From: Ipomoea triloba
Lineage: Eukaryota; Streptophyta; Magnoliopsida; Solanales; Convolvulaceae
Assembly (NCBI RefSeq): GCF_003576645.1
Contig: NC_044918.1
Span: 26,440,754 to 26,504,753 of the forward strand
Length of the DNA stretch: 64,000 nt
Direction of reading: 5' to 3'
In this document: positions 11,338 through 21,773 of the stretch, one piece after another
Numbering within the stretch: position 1 is the first letter of the stretch
Layout: each line of letters opens with the position of its first letter
Position numbers and translations under genes: made by a program
The notes under the pieces: generated by a model
Database searches by the model: none
What the model was told of the DNA's origin: nothing
Seen by the model: the letters and a program-made list of their open reading frames with translations, nothing else

Positions 11338-12177
11338 GTTGTAATTGAACATAATACAAGCAAAGATGCACAATCTTCAAATCAACCTCCATGCGATGAA
11401 GAGAACAATGAAGAATTGAACTCTATCAATCCATCGAGCCCCTTGGAGATAGTTCAAGAAAAGACCCCTTCCATTGCGCCTCAAGTACTGAAATCAACAC
11501 CTCAGGCTTCTATCTTCCAAAGTACAGATGTTTTCCTTTCAACACATAAAGCATTTGTTGTTAACTTTTGGAATACCATTCGCGAAACATTGAGTGCGAC
11601 CCCGATCGATGAGATTTCTTCTCTTAAAGAAAGCACTGAAAGAAATATTAAATTGATGAAAAAGGATGGAATAGATCTAACAGTCTTAGAGGAACGAGTG
11701 ACCGATTTCTTCGAGAGAGTTCAAGGCTACGACCAGATTCGTTCTAAGGCTTTGGAGGCTGCCTCACAAAAAGTCCAGGATGATATGTTACCATTAGCAG
11801 AAGATACTCTCACAAAGGCCCAAGAGGAATACTCTAAACTTCAAGAGTTACTACTTGATCACCGAAAAGCTTTAGCAGACTCCAATGGGCAACAAGATGA
11901 TCTTGAGATCAAGATAAAGGATGCCAGGAAGCTAATAAAAAGATCCAAAGCACAGCTCAAGGAAGTCCATGATCAAAAGAAAAAACTTGAAGATCTTATC
12001 ACTGAGGCCCAACAGGAACTCGATGACGCACAAGTTGTCGTCTCAAATGCTGAAGAAGAAGTCTTGCGCATCCAAAACAATACCGTGTTGATCGAAGATA
12101 CTGAAGAGGACTTGAATGCTGCTAGGAATGAGGTGGAAGCACACAAAGCAGACCTCGTGAATCTCAACTTGTTCTAG

Positions 12178-13000
12178 ATTCAAACTTTTATCATTACTTC
12201 GGCTTTAGTTCGTTTTTTCCCTTATAGCTTCGATTTTTACTTCGTTTTAGCTCATTCTTCCTTTATTGAATTGTTAAAGCATACTTCCCTTGCAATTTAA
12301 TAAAAGAATATAGTTTCCATTTTCTTTATTGTCACTAAACATGAATGACAACTACCATAGACCTTCCCTTTAAAAGATTTACATAAAATATGAACACAGG
12401 AAATTCTGGACAGATTCGTGCCTTCACTTCCCCTTAAACTTTGACCCTTCAAACGTTGTATTCAAGCCTAGATGTCTGCATGAAAGTTGTAGCTCTGTAA
12501 GTTAGCTTTCCAAGGACACCTAGATCGCCTCAATCGGATCAACATAGGCCGAGATATGATCAAAATACTAAACAGTGGTCAATCGCTGCGGGAATGCATG
12601 CTTTGGCAATTCTCTTCCATTCCAAGACTTGCAATGCTTTCCATACTTCTCCTCTTCTTTTCCATGCCCATATTGCTTGTCTTGAATTATAATAAAATCA
12701 CCATCTTGGAAACGAATTGGAGTTTTCTTTTGTTATGACTGAACTTAGACAATGAAATTTCTAAGCTGCTTACGTACTCCCATGAAGGAGATCAAGTCAA
12801 ACGTAGTTCAAATAACCTTTTGAATGGTTAATGCCGTACACAGTTTAAACTCTTGCGGGCCAGGAGCTTACCGTACGCAGTTTAAACTCATGCGGGTCAG
12901 GAGTGTCTATGACTTGGGCCCACCCATAGACAAGTGAGATGTTTAGCAGTTTAACCACGTGCAAACATTTTTGGTGGACTTCTTCTCATTCATCAAAGTA
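12178..13000. other. 3' flank of the PMD gene and of gag-protease
   Basis: No coding region seen. It holds the PMD polyadenylation signal (AATAAA at 12299) and a short imperfect duplication around 12832-12900 sharing 'cagtttaaactc' and 'gcggg'. Reverse transcriptase, RNase H and integrase would be expected in this interval of an autonomous element, and none is present on either strand. Confidence 0.7.
12299..12304 (+). terminator. Polyadenylation signal of the PMD gene
   Basis: AATAAA lies 122 bp after the PMD stop codon in T-rich DNA on the PMD strand. Plausible plant near-upstream element; not tested. Confidence 0.4.
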
Positions 13001-16000
13001 TCATGGCCATGCGATCACCCTCCAATTCTTGGGTGCCTCCATGTCTTGACCATTTTCATATGTAGCATAACTTGATTCCATACTTTCTTCATTTTCTTCT
13101 TGCATGGAAGTGTGCACGATAATCTTTGGCCGAATCTTTAAAACTTCGCCACACAGAACATTGACATCGGCTTCTCGTCTCATACGAGAAGGAACTGCAC
13201 TCTTGATTTCCTTTGATGGTTCTGCGTCAAGAGGAGACTTGGTATGCTTCTTAATGGTAGGGACAGGTCCAAGTCTCTCATGCACAGACTTCTTCTTGAC
13301 TTCCTTAGGACTTGCCCCCAACCTGTTAAAGACTGATTGTCGTGACTCCACCTTACCAATCCTGTCAAAAACATATTGTTTCTTATCTCGACTTTGCTTA
13401 TCTTGACTTTGCCCCTCAATAGTAATGCAGTTACTTGCATCTCGATTTATGAATATCTTTACGGGTTTTGGTGGAACATACCCCAACCCCTTACGTGTAT
13501 GAACTTCTTGCTGTTTTGAAATTCCTTTGCCACCAGCTTCCGGGATAAGCCTTCCCAACCTTTGTGGCTCCTTAGGATCGTAACCAGACTTGGCTAGGAG
13601 TTTGTAAGCATTTGGATCAAAGCATTCAGTGCGCTGCGTGGGTAGTACTTTGACTATCTTATTGCCGCTTCTATCTTCAAGCGACTCTTCTGCTTGAGCT
13701 TTAAGTGCGTCAATCCTTGTAAGAGGAAAGACAAGTTCCTTGCTTGGTTGATGTTGCTCAACAACTTGTTTTCCCTTCCAGTTTGGGTCAGGCGACGCAT
13801 TGACTTCACTTTCATCAATCTCTTCTACGACAATTTGCTTCTTCATATAAAATTTTGCATCAGCAAAGTAAGACTTAGCTTCAGTGAATGGGCTCTCATC
13901 ACCAACCACCTTCTCTACTACTCCATTTTTCTCATACATCAAACATTGATGCCACGAAGATGGAATCACCCCATTCTCGTGTATCCATGGTCGTCCTAGC
14001 AGCAGGTTATAAGAAGGTCTTGCATCTATAATGTGACATAATATGCTTGAACTTAGCTTTCCAACTGTCAACTCAAGTCTAATGACACCCAATGCTCTTT
14101 GCCCCCCTTAATTAAATCCTTAAATCATCAGGCGACTTTGGGCTAGATCACTTACAGAGAACCCAAGATCTTTCAAAGCTCGAAGCGATAAGATGTTGAC
14201 AGCTGACCCTTGATCAATTAGAATCCTTTTAAGTTTCTTCTCACATGCATAGCCCTCAACAAACAATGGGCGATTATGAGGTATACCACCAAGTAGCAAA
14301 TCTTCATCGCTGAATGTGATCTCAGCTGAATAGGAAGTAGCCTTATACATTTGCACTTCCTCCCCTTCGTCTTCTACATGTGACGACGAGCATTCTCCTG
14401 CCTCAATTGGCGCATCATTTGTGTTCAAACATGAACTAGACATACATACTTTTGCCAAATCAAACCCCTTCGGCATGTATTGAGCCAGCGTCATAGGGGT
14501 TTGCTGTTTGTTAACATCCTTCTTTATCTTTAACTTGTAGATAGAGCCTTTTGATGGACCCCTCTCAACCCATTTCTTTACTTCTTGCATTGGCGATCTC
14601 ACAAGGTTGACCACCTTCTTATGCTTCTTATAGGTAATAGTTACCCAGTCACCCCTCGAGGTATCATTGACTTGTTGCAGCTTTGCTTGAGCAGTATGCT
14701 TAACGACAAATGGGAGTGGACGCTTTTGCTCTCCTTCTCTCCTTCTTCTAGAATCTTCATCGAGAAGTGGAGCAAACCTTCCAAGCGATATCGTAATTTG
14801 ATTCGTACTTTCAATAGCATCAGCAAGTTCTATCTTTCCATTCCGTGCTAACGCCATGACTCTATCCTTGAAAACAAAACACTTTTCAATGGGATGACTA
14901 ATGAGGCGGTGATACTTGCAATAATTAGGGTCTTCAACTCTAGAAGCTTCCTCGGGCCGCTTCATTTCCGGTAGCTCAATCAACTTTAGCTTAAGAAGTT
15001 CTTCAAACATAGGGGAGACATCGGACTCCAGAAACGGGTACTGCTTCTCTTGTCTCTCCTCTATAGTCATCATCCTATTTCCACCTGGCGGACCATAAAA
15101 TGGTCTTGGCTTGATAGGTTCAACTGCCTTAGTAAAAACTTTAGTAGCTCCAGCCTTTGCATTCATTGCTTCTCCTTTTTCTTGCTTTGGAAAGGGTTTG
15201 CCCCCTTTCTTAAAATCTTGCTTCCCACTATCCTTTGAAGAGCTTGGTATGTTGAGCACACTCAACCCACCTCCGGCCGCGATATTCAATTCCATATCAT
15301 GAGCTCGGCTAGATAGTTCCACGAACGTTTTAGGTTTAATCCCTTGCAAGATGTAGGAAAGCTCAAAGCGCATTCCTTGGATGCACATGTCAATAGCAGC
15401 ACGTTGTGATATCCTTTCTTGACAATTTAAATATAAGCTTCTCCACCTTTCAATGTATTCAACGGAAGGCTCGCCTTTCCACTGGTGGGTAGTGGTGAGT
15501 TCCACGAAGCTGACAGTTCTCGTTGTGCTGTAGAAATGATCCAGGAATTCACGCTCCATGTCATGCCAATTGTCAATGCATCCTAGCTCAAGGTCAGTAT
15601 ACCAGTCAAAAGCTGTTCCCTTCAACGAGCGAACAAATTGCTTAACTAGGTAATCACCATAGGTCCCAGCCTCGTTGCAAATCTCCACGAAATGGGCAAT
15701 GTGTTGCCTAGGATTTCCCTTCCCATCAAACTGTTGGAATTTAGGCGGCTGATACCCAAGCGGCATCCTTAGCTCCTCGATCCTTTGAGTGTATGGCTTG
15801 GCGTATGTATAAGAACGTCGTCCCACCTCAAGCTTTCCTTTGATAGCATCCATGATGTAGTCATTCAGTTGCTCAACGGGTATCATGCCCCCAGAGACTG
15901 GAACACTCTTTTCAGCGTGTGGTGGGCGAGATACAGTTTCTTCTATCCCTGCAGCATGCCTATCGTCATGCACTGGTGACTCTTTATCAACTTCATCTTC

Positions 16001-16690
16001 TTGCGTTTGGGGTTGTTTCCCAGAAGCTCGACTTGTTTCACCATTTCTCCCGCTTTCAACCTTCTCACTGAAATCATTGAGCTTCCTTTCTTGACTGTGA
16101 AGAAGCACACTCATATCATTGAGCTTCCTTTCTTGACTGTGAAGAAGCACACTCATTGCCTCGAGAGTTTTGGTGATATTCTGAAGAAGCACACTCATTG
16201 CCTCGAGAGTTTTGGTGATATTCGCTATTTGCACACTCATTGCCTCGAGAGTTTTGGTGATATTCGCTATTTGCTCCTCCATCGAAGCTGCGTTCGTTGT
16301 CATAGCAGGCATGACGGTGTAGACATGAATCCCTTCCGATGATGGTTTCCATAAAGGAGATGAGCTTCCACTACGAGTAGTTCCTTTCGAGGGAATAGGG
16401 GAAGGACTTTCGCTTCGAGTAGTTTCACTTGAGGGAACAGGACTCTTGCTACTAACGGTCTCTGTTGTTGAGGATGAACCCCTATCATATGTAGCTTTCT
16501 TTGAGCCGATGGGGACGCCTCCAAGCCTTCGGACGACGTTGCGAGCAATGCTTTGGGTTTCGCTCAACTCCACCCCTAGGTCCCTCACTCGACTTCGAGT
16601 CAGTGCACCTTGCACCTCGCGCCTGTCGGAGCCGGCCACAGAAGATGCCTTAGAGCCGGTAGCTTGAGCGTAAGTCTTTCTTGATGCCAT
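13001..16690 (-). pseudogene. Gypsy gag-protease polyprotein with two in-frame stops
   Basis: The frame starts MASRKTYAQATGSKASS at 16690. A Ser/Thr-rich N-terminal region is followed by tandem repeats (IANITKTLEAMSV and LLHSQERKLND units, likely coiled coil). The retrotransposon gag domain follows (VRSLKGTAFDWY, NWHDMEREFLDHFYS, ERWRSLYLNC), then a Cys/His cluster (YCKYHRLISHPIEKCFVF). The aspartic protease has an active-site block ILIDQGSAVNILSL and, after the stops, LLGRPWIHENGVIPS. Two TAA codons at 14120-14122 and 14108-14110 interrupt an otherwise continuous frame within the protease. The frame ends at 13001 with a linker-like region (YVPPKPVKIFINRD), and nothing resembling RT follows. 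Confidence 0.88.
16085..16290 (-). repeat. Tandem coding repeats in gypsy gag
   Basis: Roughly 40-48 bp units containing 'actcattgcctcgagag' or 'attgagcttcctttcttg' repeat in tandem, encoding IANITKTLEAMSV-type and LLHSQERKLND-type heptads. All units are in frame. Confidence 0.88.
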
Positions 16691-16746
16691 TTGGATACTT
16701 GTGAAGAGATGAGAGGTAGAGATGTCCCACTGGGCGTGCCAAAATC

Positions 16747-17013
16747 TGTTAACAAGAAAAAAGTGAAAAGTATATATATTTGAATTTCAAAGTGCGCGGG
16801 TACAGATCTCTATCTAGAAAATCTTCTGATTCTTCACTTGCTTTACTTGACTTTGAAATTTTAACTGAAGGGCCTCCGGAATGCGGCTTTGTTCTTCAAA
16901 GAAGGGCTTTGTTGCTTGATCTTTGTTGAAGGGCTTCCGGACTCAAATGGCTTGATCTTCAGTTCGCTTTAACTTAGCTTTAACTTAGCTTGAACACTTG
17001 AATATTTGGTCTT
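16747..17013 (-). repeat. Partial LTR copy ending at the assembly gap
   Basis: Identical in order to the first part of the right LTR (17540 onward) and broken exactly at the single n at 17014. It is best read as the end of one contig, not a biological LTR. Confidence 0.85.
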
Positions 17014-17806
17014 NTGTGAAGAAGCACACTCATTGCCTCGAGAGTTTTGGTGATATTCGCTATTTGCTCCTCCATCGAAGCTGCGTTCGTTGTCATAGCA
17101 GGCATGACGGTGTAGACATGAATCCCTTCCGATGATGGTTTCCATAAAGGAGATGAGCTTCCACTACGAGTAGTTCCTTTCGAGGGAATAGGGGAAGGAC
17201 TTTCGCTTCGAGTAGTTTCACTTGAGGGAACAGGACTCTTGCTACTAACGGTCTCTGTTGTTGAGGATGAACCCCTATCATATGTAGCTTTCTTTGAGCC
17301 GATGGGGACGCCTCCAAGCCTTCGGACGACGTTGCGAGCAATGCTTTGGGTTTCGCTCAACTCCACCCCTAGGTCCCTCACTCGACTTCGAGTCAGTGCA
17401 CCTTGCACCTCGCGCCTGTCGGAGCCGGCCACAGAAGATGCCTTAGAGCCGGTAGCTTGAGCGTAAGTCTTTCTTGATGCCATTTGGATACTTGTGAAGA
17501 GATGAGAGGTAGAGATGTCCCACTGGGCGTGCCAAAATCTGTTAACAAGAAAAAAGTGAAAAGTATATATATTTGAATTTCAAAGTGCGCGGGTACAGAT
17601 CTCTATCTAGAAAATCTTCTGATTCTTCACTTGCTTTACTTGACTTTGAAATTTTAACTGAAGGGCCTCCGGAATGCGGCTTTGTTCTTCAAAGAAGGGC
17701 TTTGTTGCTTGATCTTTGTTGAAGGGCTTCCGGACTCAAATGGCTTGATCTTCAGTTCGCTTTAACTTAGCTTTAACTTAGCTTGAACACTTGAATATTT
17801 GGTCTT
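17014..17806. other. Assembly join (n) followed by a duplicated 793-bp segment
   Basis: After the n, gag N-terminal coding, leader and LTR start appear again with a constant offset of 793 bp: the gag ATG is at 16690 and again at 17483. No difference was noticed between the copies. The pattern fits two overlapping contigs joined without merging. Confidence 0.85.
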
Positions 17807-18310
17807 CAATCAACTTTAGCTTGGCTTGATTTCTTCAATTCAGAGCTTCTTCAGGTTCTTCAATCCCTCAAGTGTGTGTTTTTTGGAATGAATGAAGGAC
17901 TCTATTTATAGGGAAGAATAAGAGAGACTTTCGATGGGCTTCAAAGTCTTCAATATTATCCTTATATTATTTAGGATAATATGAATATTTATCTAGAATG
18001 TATCTAGCCACCATTGCATCCAAATTCATAATCTTATCACATATTCAAATTAAATAATTAATTTAAATATATGAATATCTTATCACATACTTAAATTAAA
18101 TAATTAATTCAAATATATAAATATCTCTTGCCGGGCCAGACATGGACCAGTCCACTAGCCATCAATTATATTCAATTTGGGCCATTGGGCCAACTTAATT
18201 GGACAATTTAATTCATCCAAATAAATCAATAACTAGCCCAATTACATCAAAATGAAGCCCATAACATATGAATCAGTCCATTTGTCGGCTTCAAATTTTC
18301 TGTGTCTACA
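17540..18310 (-). repeat. 5' LTR of the Tat-like element
   Basis: Plus-strand termini are TGTTAACAAG and GTGTCTACA. The minus-strand TATA box TATAAATA is at 17903-17910. Next to it inside the element is TTTTGGCACGCCCAGTGGGA on the minus strand, in the primer-binding position; I cannot name the tRNA. Followed directly by the ACCAC target duplication. Confidence 0.93.
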
Positions 18311-18816
18311 ACCACCATTCCTTTGTCTACTTGACTCAGTACGATCCTGAAATCACCCATCTTGTATTCAAGCAATTGGCTAAAGACAAACATTTTTGCC
18401 TTAGCGTTATCACTTTTATACTTCAGGTCCAAGGATACTAATAGCTCATAGGCTATTCTCAGTTTACTGTATACAATATACAACGAGTCACACAAACCAT
18501 TCACAGCGTAGCTTAAGCATAGGAAAACAATATATTTCCAAACCCTCGCTTTGCTAACGATTTGAAGGTTAGACTCATGTTCTTTACCACTAGGAACCAT
18601 CTCGGTCATGAACCATGACATGCCGGGAACTATTAGGTTGTACATCATCACAGGCACCTTCATCGCAAGGTTATACCCTTTGATGCCACCACCAGTCTCC
18701 GAACCAAAGTTCACCGGGGTTACGGAATGTGTAACTACGTTGCCTTTCCGACCATCCGAATTTGCACCACAGGCAACATTAACGTTACCACTAACAACAA
18801 TAGTGGGAGCCATCAA
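18311..18816 (-). pseudogene. Ty1/copia gag, 5' part of the split element
   Basis: Starts near MAPTIVVSGN. The recognisable gag portion is IAYELLVSLDLKYKSDNAK, KMFVFSQLLEYKMGDFRIV and LSQVDKGMVV, matching the usual copia gag helix (ELWDALEKKY / FLxYKM style). It stops exactly at the ACCAC duplication and continues at 7466 with NEAFQVEPS. The N-terminal third is diverged. Confidence 0.72.
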
Positions 18817-18854
18817 TTTATATCACCAATACAGGATAATATCGGTTTTAAGAT

Positions 18855-20256
18855 TGTTGGGAATATTGGTGAATAAATCAAAAAATACAAATAAAAATAA
18901 CATAATATATCCCAAAAATCGAAATTCAATTACAAAAGTAATTCAACTAATTTCAGTATGAAACTAAAATTACAATCATGCATATATGAAATATATAACA
19001 GGAGAAAATAAGGATTAATATGCCAAAATAATCCCACCACAACCAGTACGAAACCAATACAAGAGATTTAATCTACGAAAGATTAATCCCACAACCACTA
19101 GTACGAAACTAGTAAGGAATTTAATCTACGGAAGATTAATTCCACAACTTGGTACGAAACCAATAACAATATATATAAACGAGAAAGGGTTTCTAACCTG
19201 AGGTTTAACCCAACCGCAATAAGAAAGAACGGGGAAGTCCGAGTCGTGTGTACACACACTCTCCTTAAAACCGATTCGCCACCTCCCGATAGTGCTTGGA
19301 GCGTTGAGGCGTCAGTCTCCCAAGATAAAACGAACTACGGTCTTGGTGTTTGAGCAGACAAACCCAATGCCCGGCGAACGAGAACAAAGGCAGAACACTC
19401 CGTACGAATTTACAGAATTTGTTGGCAGAATATTTCTTTTGTAGCAAAACGGGACAGTTGAGGATTGAAAAACAAAGAAAGTATTGATGATTTTTAATCT
19501 GAGTATGTTGTATCTAACAACCAAAAAAATTCTGCCAACAACAAGCTATTTGTAGAGGAAGAAAGAATTAATGGCATTAACTATGGCATACCAAAGGACT
19601 CATAACAACCAGCCACTACCAAGGAGATTAACTCTCAAATTAAAGATTGAAATTAATCTACTATTAATTCTGTAACAGCTTGAGTTAATCCTCCAAAGGT
19701 CACTGAACGGATTGGCTTCAGGTTGCTGTGATAGGTCCTTTTAGTTATGCCTTTTAGTTATGCGCAAGAGGTCTCTCGGACGAAAAACGCATATGAAATT
19801 TGGCATAACTTAGCCCCCGCAAGGCGCGCCAATTTCCCAGACGACATTCGTGTGGCGCAGGTGCGGACGTACACGAGTCAAGCCTTTCCAGTCTCATTTT
19901 GGGATATGATTTGCATCCCCTCCCCCGCGCAAAAGAGAGCCTCTATGCTATACAAGTCAATAAGCCATAAAAGGGCTCTTGTATAAATAGTGGTGCAAAT
20001 CCACTTTCCCAACCAATGTGGGACAAAAGTTACAAAAGCTTTTTCACAATCAATTTCCATCTCAAATGGGTCTACTTTGAGAATCAATTTCTCATTCACC
20101 CATTATCCATTTTGAGCGTACAATATATCAATCTCTTTGTCTAACTATGAAGAACCCAAATCCACTTTGACCCGACCCAAATTGGAAGTGAATCCCACAT
20201 ATATTTGTACCACAAAATGGCCACTTAAATGCCATTTTAAGCAAAAAATTCCAACA
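18855..20256 (-). repeat. Probable 5' LTR of the copia element
   Basis: On the minus strand the interval starts TGTTGGAATTTTTT and ends ATATTCCCAACA, the common copia TGTTGG/CCAACA termini, and it lies directly upstream of copia gag. It contains short internal repeats (for example 'atttaatctacg' units at 19058-19132 and a doubled 'ttttagttatgc' at 19739-19762). A clear initiator-Met primer site is not visible and the matching 3' LTR is absent, so the ends are provisional. Confidence 0.45.
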
Positions 20257-21378
20257 CGAAGAAATGATCTCTTCTGGTTTCAATTGGGCAAACTCCCTGA
20301 ATTTATAGATGTTGTTTGGGAAACTATTATTTGCATGATCAATCACTTTTGTGCCTCACATGAAACTGAGCATGTATTTGTGTTGGGTGGTTTTGAATGA
20401 CATAGAATTGTTGGAGATAATGAAGTTTTTAAACGCATATAAAGAGCCCTCATTGAGCATACACTTGAATTTTTCAACATGTTCTTGTTTGAATGTCAAG
20501 TGTATATGGGCCGGGTACCCTGATATATTAATTAATTACAAATTTTCAATGAATAAACAAAAAAATAGCCAAAAAACTTTGAATGATCGTATAGTTTCTA
20601 CTTGTTTTCTTTTAGGTAGGAGTACAATAAAAATAAAATACTATTACAAATTTAAAACAAAAAAATCAAATCATCCAACTATAAACTATAATAGTGGAGG
20701 ATTTTAACATGATTCTAACAACATCCATCATATATGATTATACAAGACAAACTTGTGCATAGGAATGAAATTTAGTTGATGTTAAAAAGGTTAGTTTGAC
20801 CAATAGTAAGTGAAGTAATGCATAAAAACACACTATCATCATAATATTTGGTATTAATATTTGAGATTTTTCTTTTTATTATTTTTTTAATAAAAAGGAA
20901 CATTAACCGAGAAAGTAGTCATTAAAATCTTACTGAATATGTCGTGCATAATAATGAATATATCTTAGAGTAAAATATAATATATGGGAAAACTATTAAA
21001 TGAAATATCTAATAGTAAATAACAATAAATAATACCTCCACATCTTCAAAAAAAGATTCTAAGGTAGTTGTGCAACTCCTCGATTGTGGTATCAACCACG
21101 CAGTACTGTAGGAGTTTATGGCATTGAGAAAAATAAAAGTTGGGGCCATTATGTGCAAATCTTTTTTAATATGCCTAAAACAATAAGAGATAAATGGTGG
21201 AGGTACGGTCAATACATATGATACTGGGTAATGGCCGTGATCCCATATCATATATATCAATTGCTTGGTCGTGATCCCCTAGCATATTCTTACTATTAGT
21301 GTTTACTAAAATTATTATGACCAACTTGTCATGATTTTCCCTAACATATATATCAATTGCTTAGTCGTGATCCCCTAG
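20257..21378. other. Intergenic DNA, no confident gene
   Basis: A conceptual stretch at about 20260-20398 (FWFQLGKLPEFIDVVWETII) reads like an exon relic, but no family is recognised. Around 21250-21378 there are two imperfect copies of a roughly 100-bp unit containing 'gtcgtgatcccctagcat'. Confidence 0.5.
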
Positions 21379-21773
21379 CACTACAAAAAAAACACGTTTT
21401 TAACGACGGACTCATTCCGTTGCTAATTTAACGATGGAATAGCGACGGTTTAGCGACGAATTTACTTATTTTTAAAAAATTGAAAATTAGCGACGAAATA
21501 TTGCGACGGAATTTTTTGTCGTAAATCCATAGCTAATTTTAGCGGTAAATTTTTGCGCATAAATTAGCGATGGATTTTTGTCAAAAATTTCGCGCTCAAT
21601 TTTTTGACATTATCTAGCGCTAAATGATAAACGAAATGGGCAAAATTATTTTAAAATAAAAATCTAGCGACGGAAATTTGAATCCGTCTCTAAATCTAGC
21701 GACGGATTCAAATTCCGTCGCTAGAGATTTAAAGTATTGGGTTACAAAAATTTTCTAAAATAAAATCTAGTGA
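21379..21773. repeat. Left CACTA terminal and subterminal region
   Basis: Terminal CACTACAAAA followed by repeated 'agcgacgga' and 'tccgtcgct' motifs in both orientations, the expected transposase-binding array. It is interrupted at 21774 by the chromovirus LTR. Confidence 0.88.

Larger units (their letters stand above)
9335..12177 (+). pseudogene. Plant mobile domain (aminotransferase-like) gene with C-terminal coiled coil, disrupted
   Basis: The plant mobile domain is found in plant genes such as the MAIN family and inside several transposon groups. N-terminal part: MDFQDHTHPNGQ, SLGKRILDGEVSW. Core: ASLFIYDRNTSIIQAFCEAW, VTISLRDLHILGGLPLLG, HVCASQWIKFWCRK. Then a shift of frame and RPETFRMACIMAQGRRVCL, LEYFLCLRPC, VEPYTPHRFSRQFGFY. 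A 79-bp intron (11259-11337) separates this from an exon reading VVIEHNTSKD and then a long heptad-rich coiled coil (about residues ALADSNGQQDD to the TAG at 12175). Lesions: TAG at 9659, a 44-bp tandem duplication at 9725-9812, a frameshift near 10290, and TAA at 10779, 10839 and 10905. The coiled-coil exon itself is open. It runs opposite to gag of its host element. Confidence 0.82.
7467..18310 (-). mobile_element. Non-autonomous Ty3/gypsy (Tat-like) element with antisense PMD gene
   Basis: The element has 770/771-bp LTRs at both ends and a perfect 5-bp TSD, on the minus strand. Order from its 5' end: LTR, gag, protease, no RT/RNase H/integrase, antisense PMD gene, purine-rich tract (GATGGGGCAATT beside 8237), LTR. 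Some Tat-lineage elements are known to carry extra ORFs between pol and the 3' LTR, sometimes antisense; here such an ORF occupies the whole place of pol. The lineage call rests on this layout and the gag/protease style. The recorded length is inflated by about 793 bp through the assembly duplication at 17014, so the true length is probably near 10.05 kb. Confidence 0.85.

Noticed and set aside
14585..16667. Plus-strand frames of 60-113 codons opposite gypsy gag
   Set aside because: They are shadows of the gag frame; duplicated coding repeats appear in them as peptide repeats.
18817..18854. Initiator-Met primer-binding site for the split copia element
   Set aside because: No TGGTATCAGAGC-like sequence is found next to the proposed LTR end, only a loose TATTGGTGATAT, so the LTR end is kept provisional.
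20260..20400. Exon-like frame FWFQLGKLPEFIDVVWE
   Set aside because: It reads like a protein, but I cannot place it in a family and no partner exon was found. Mentioned only as a possible relic.
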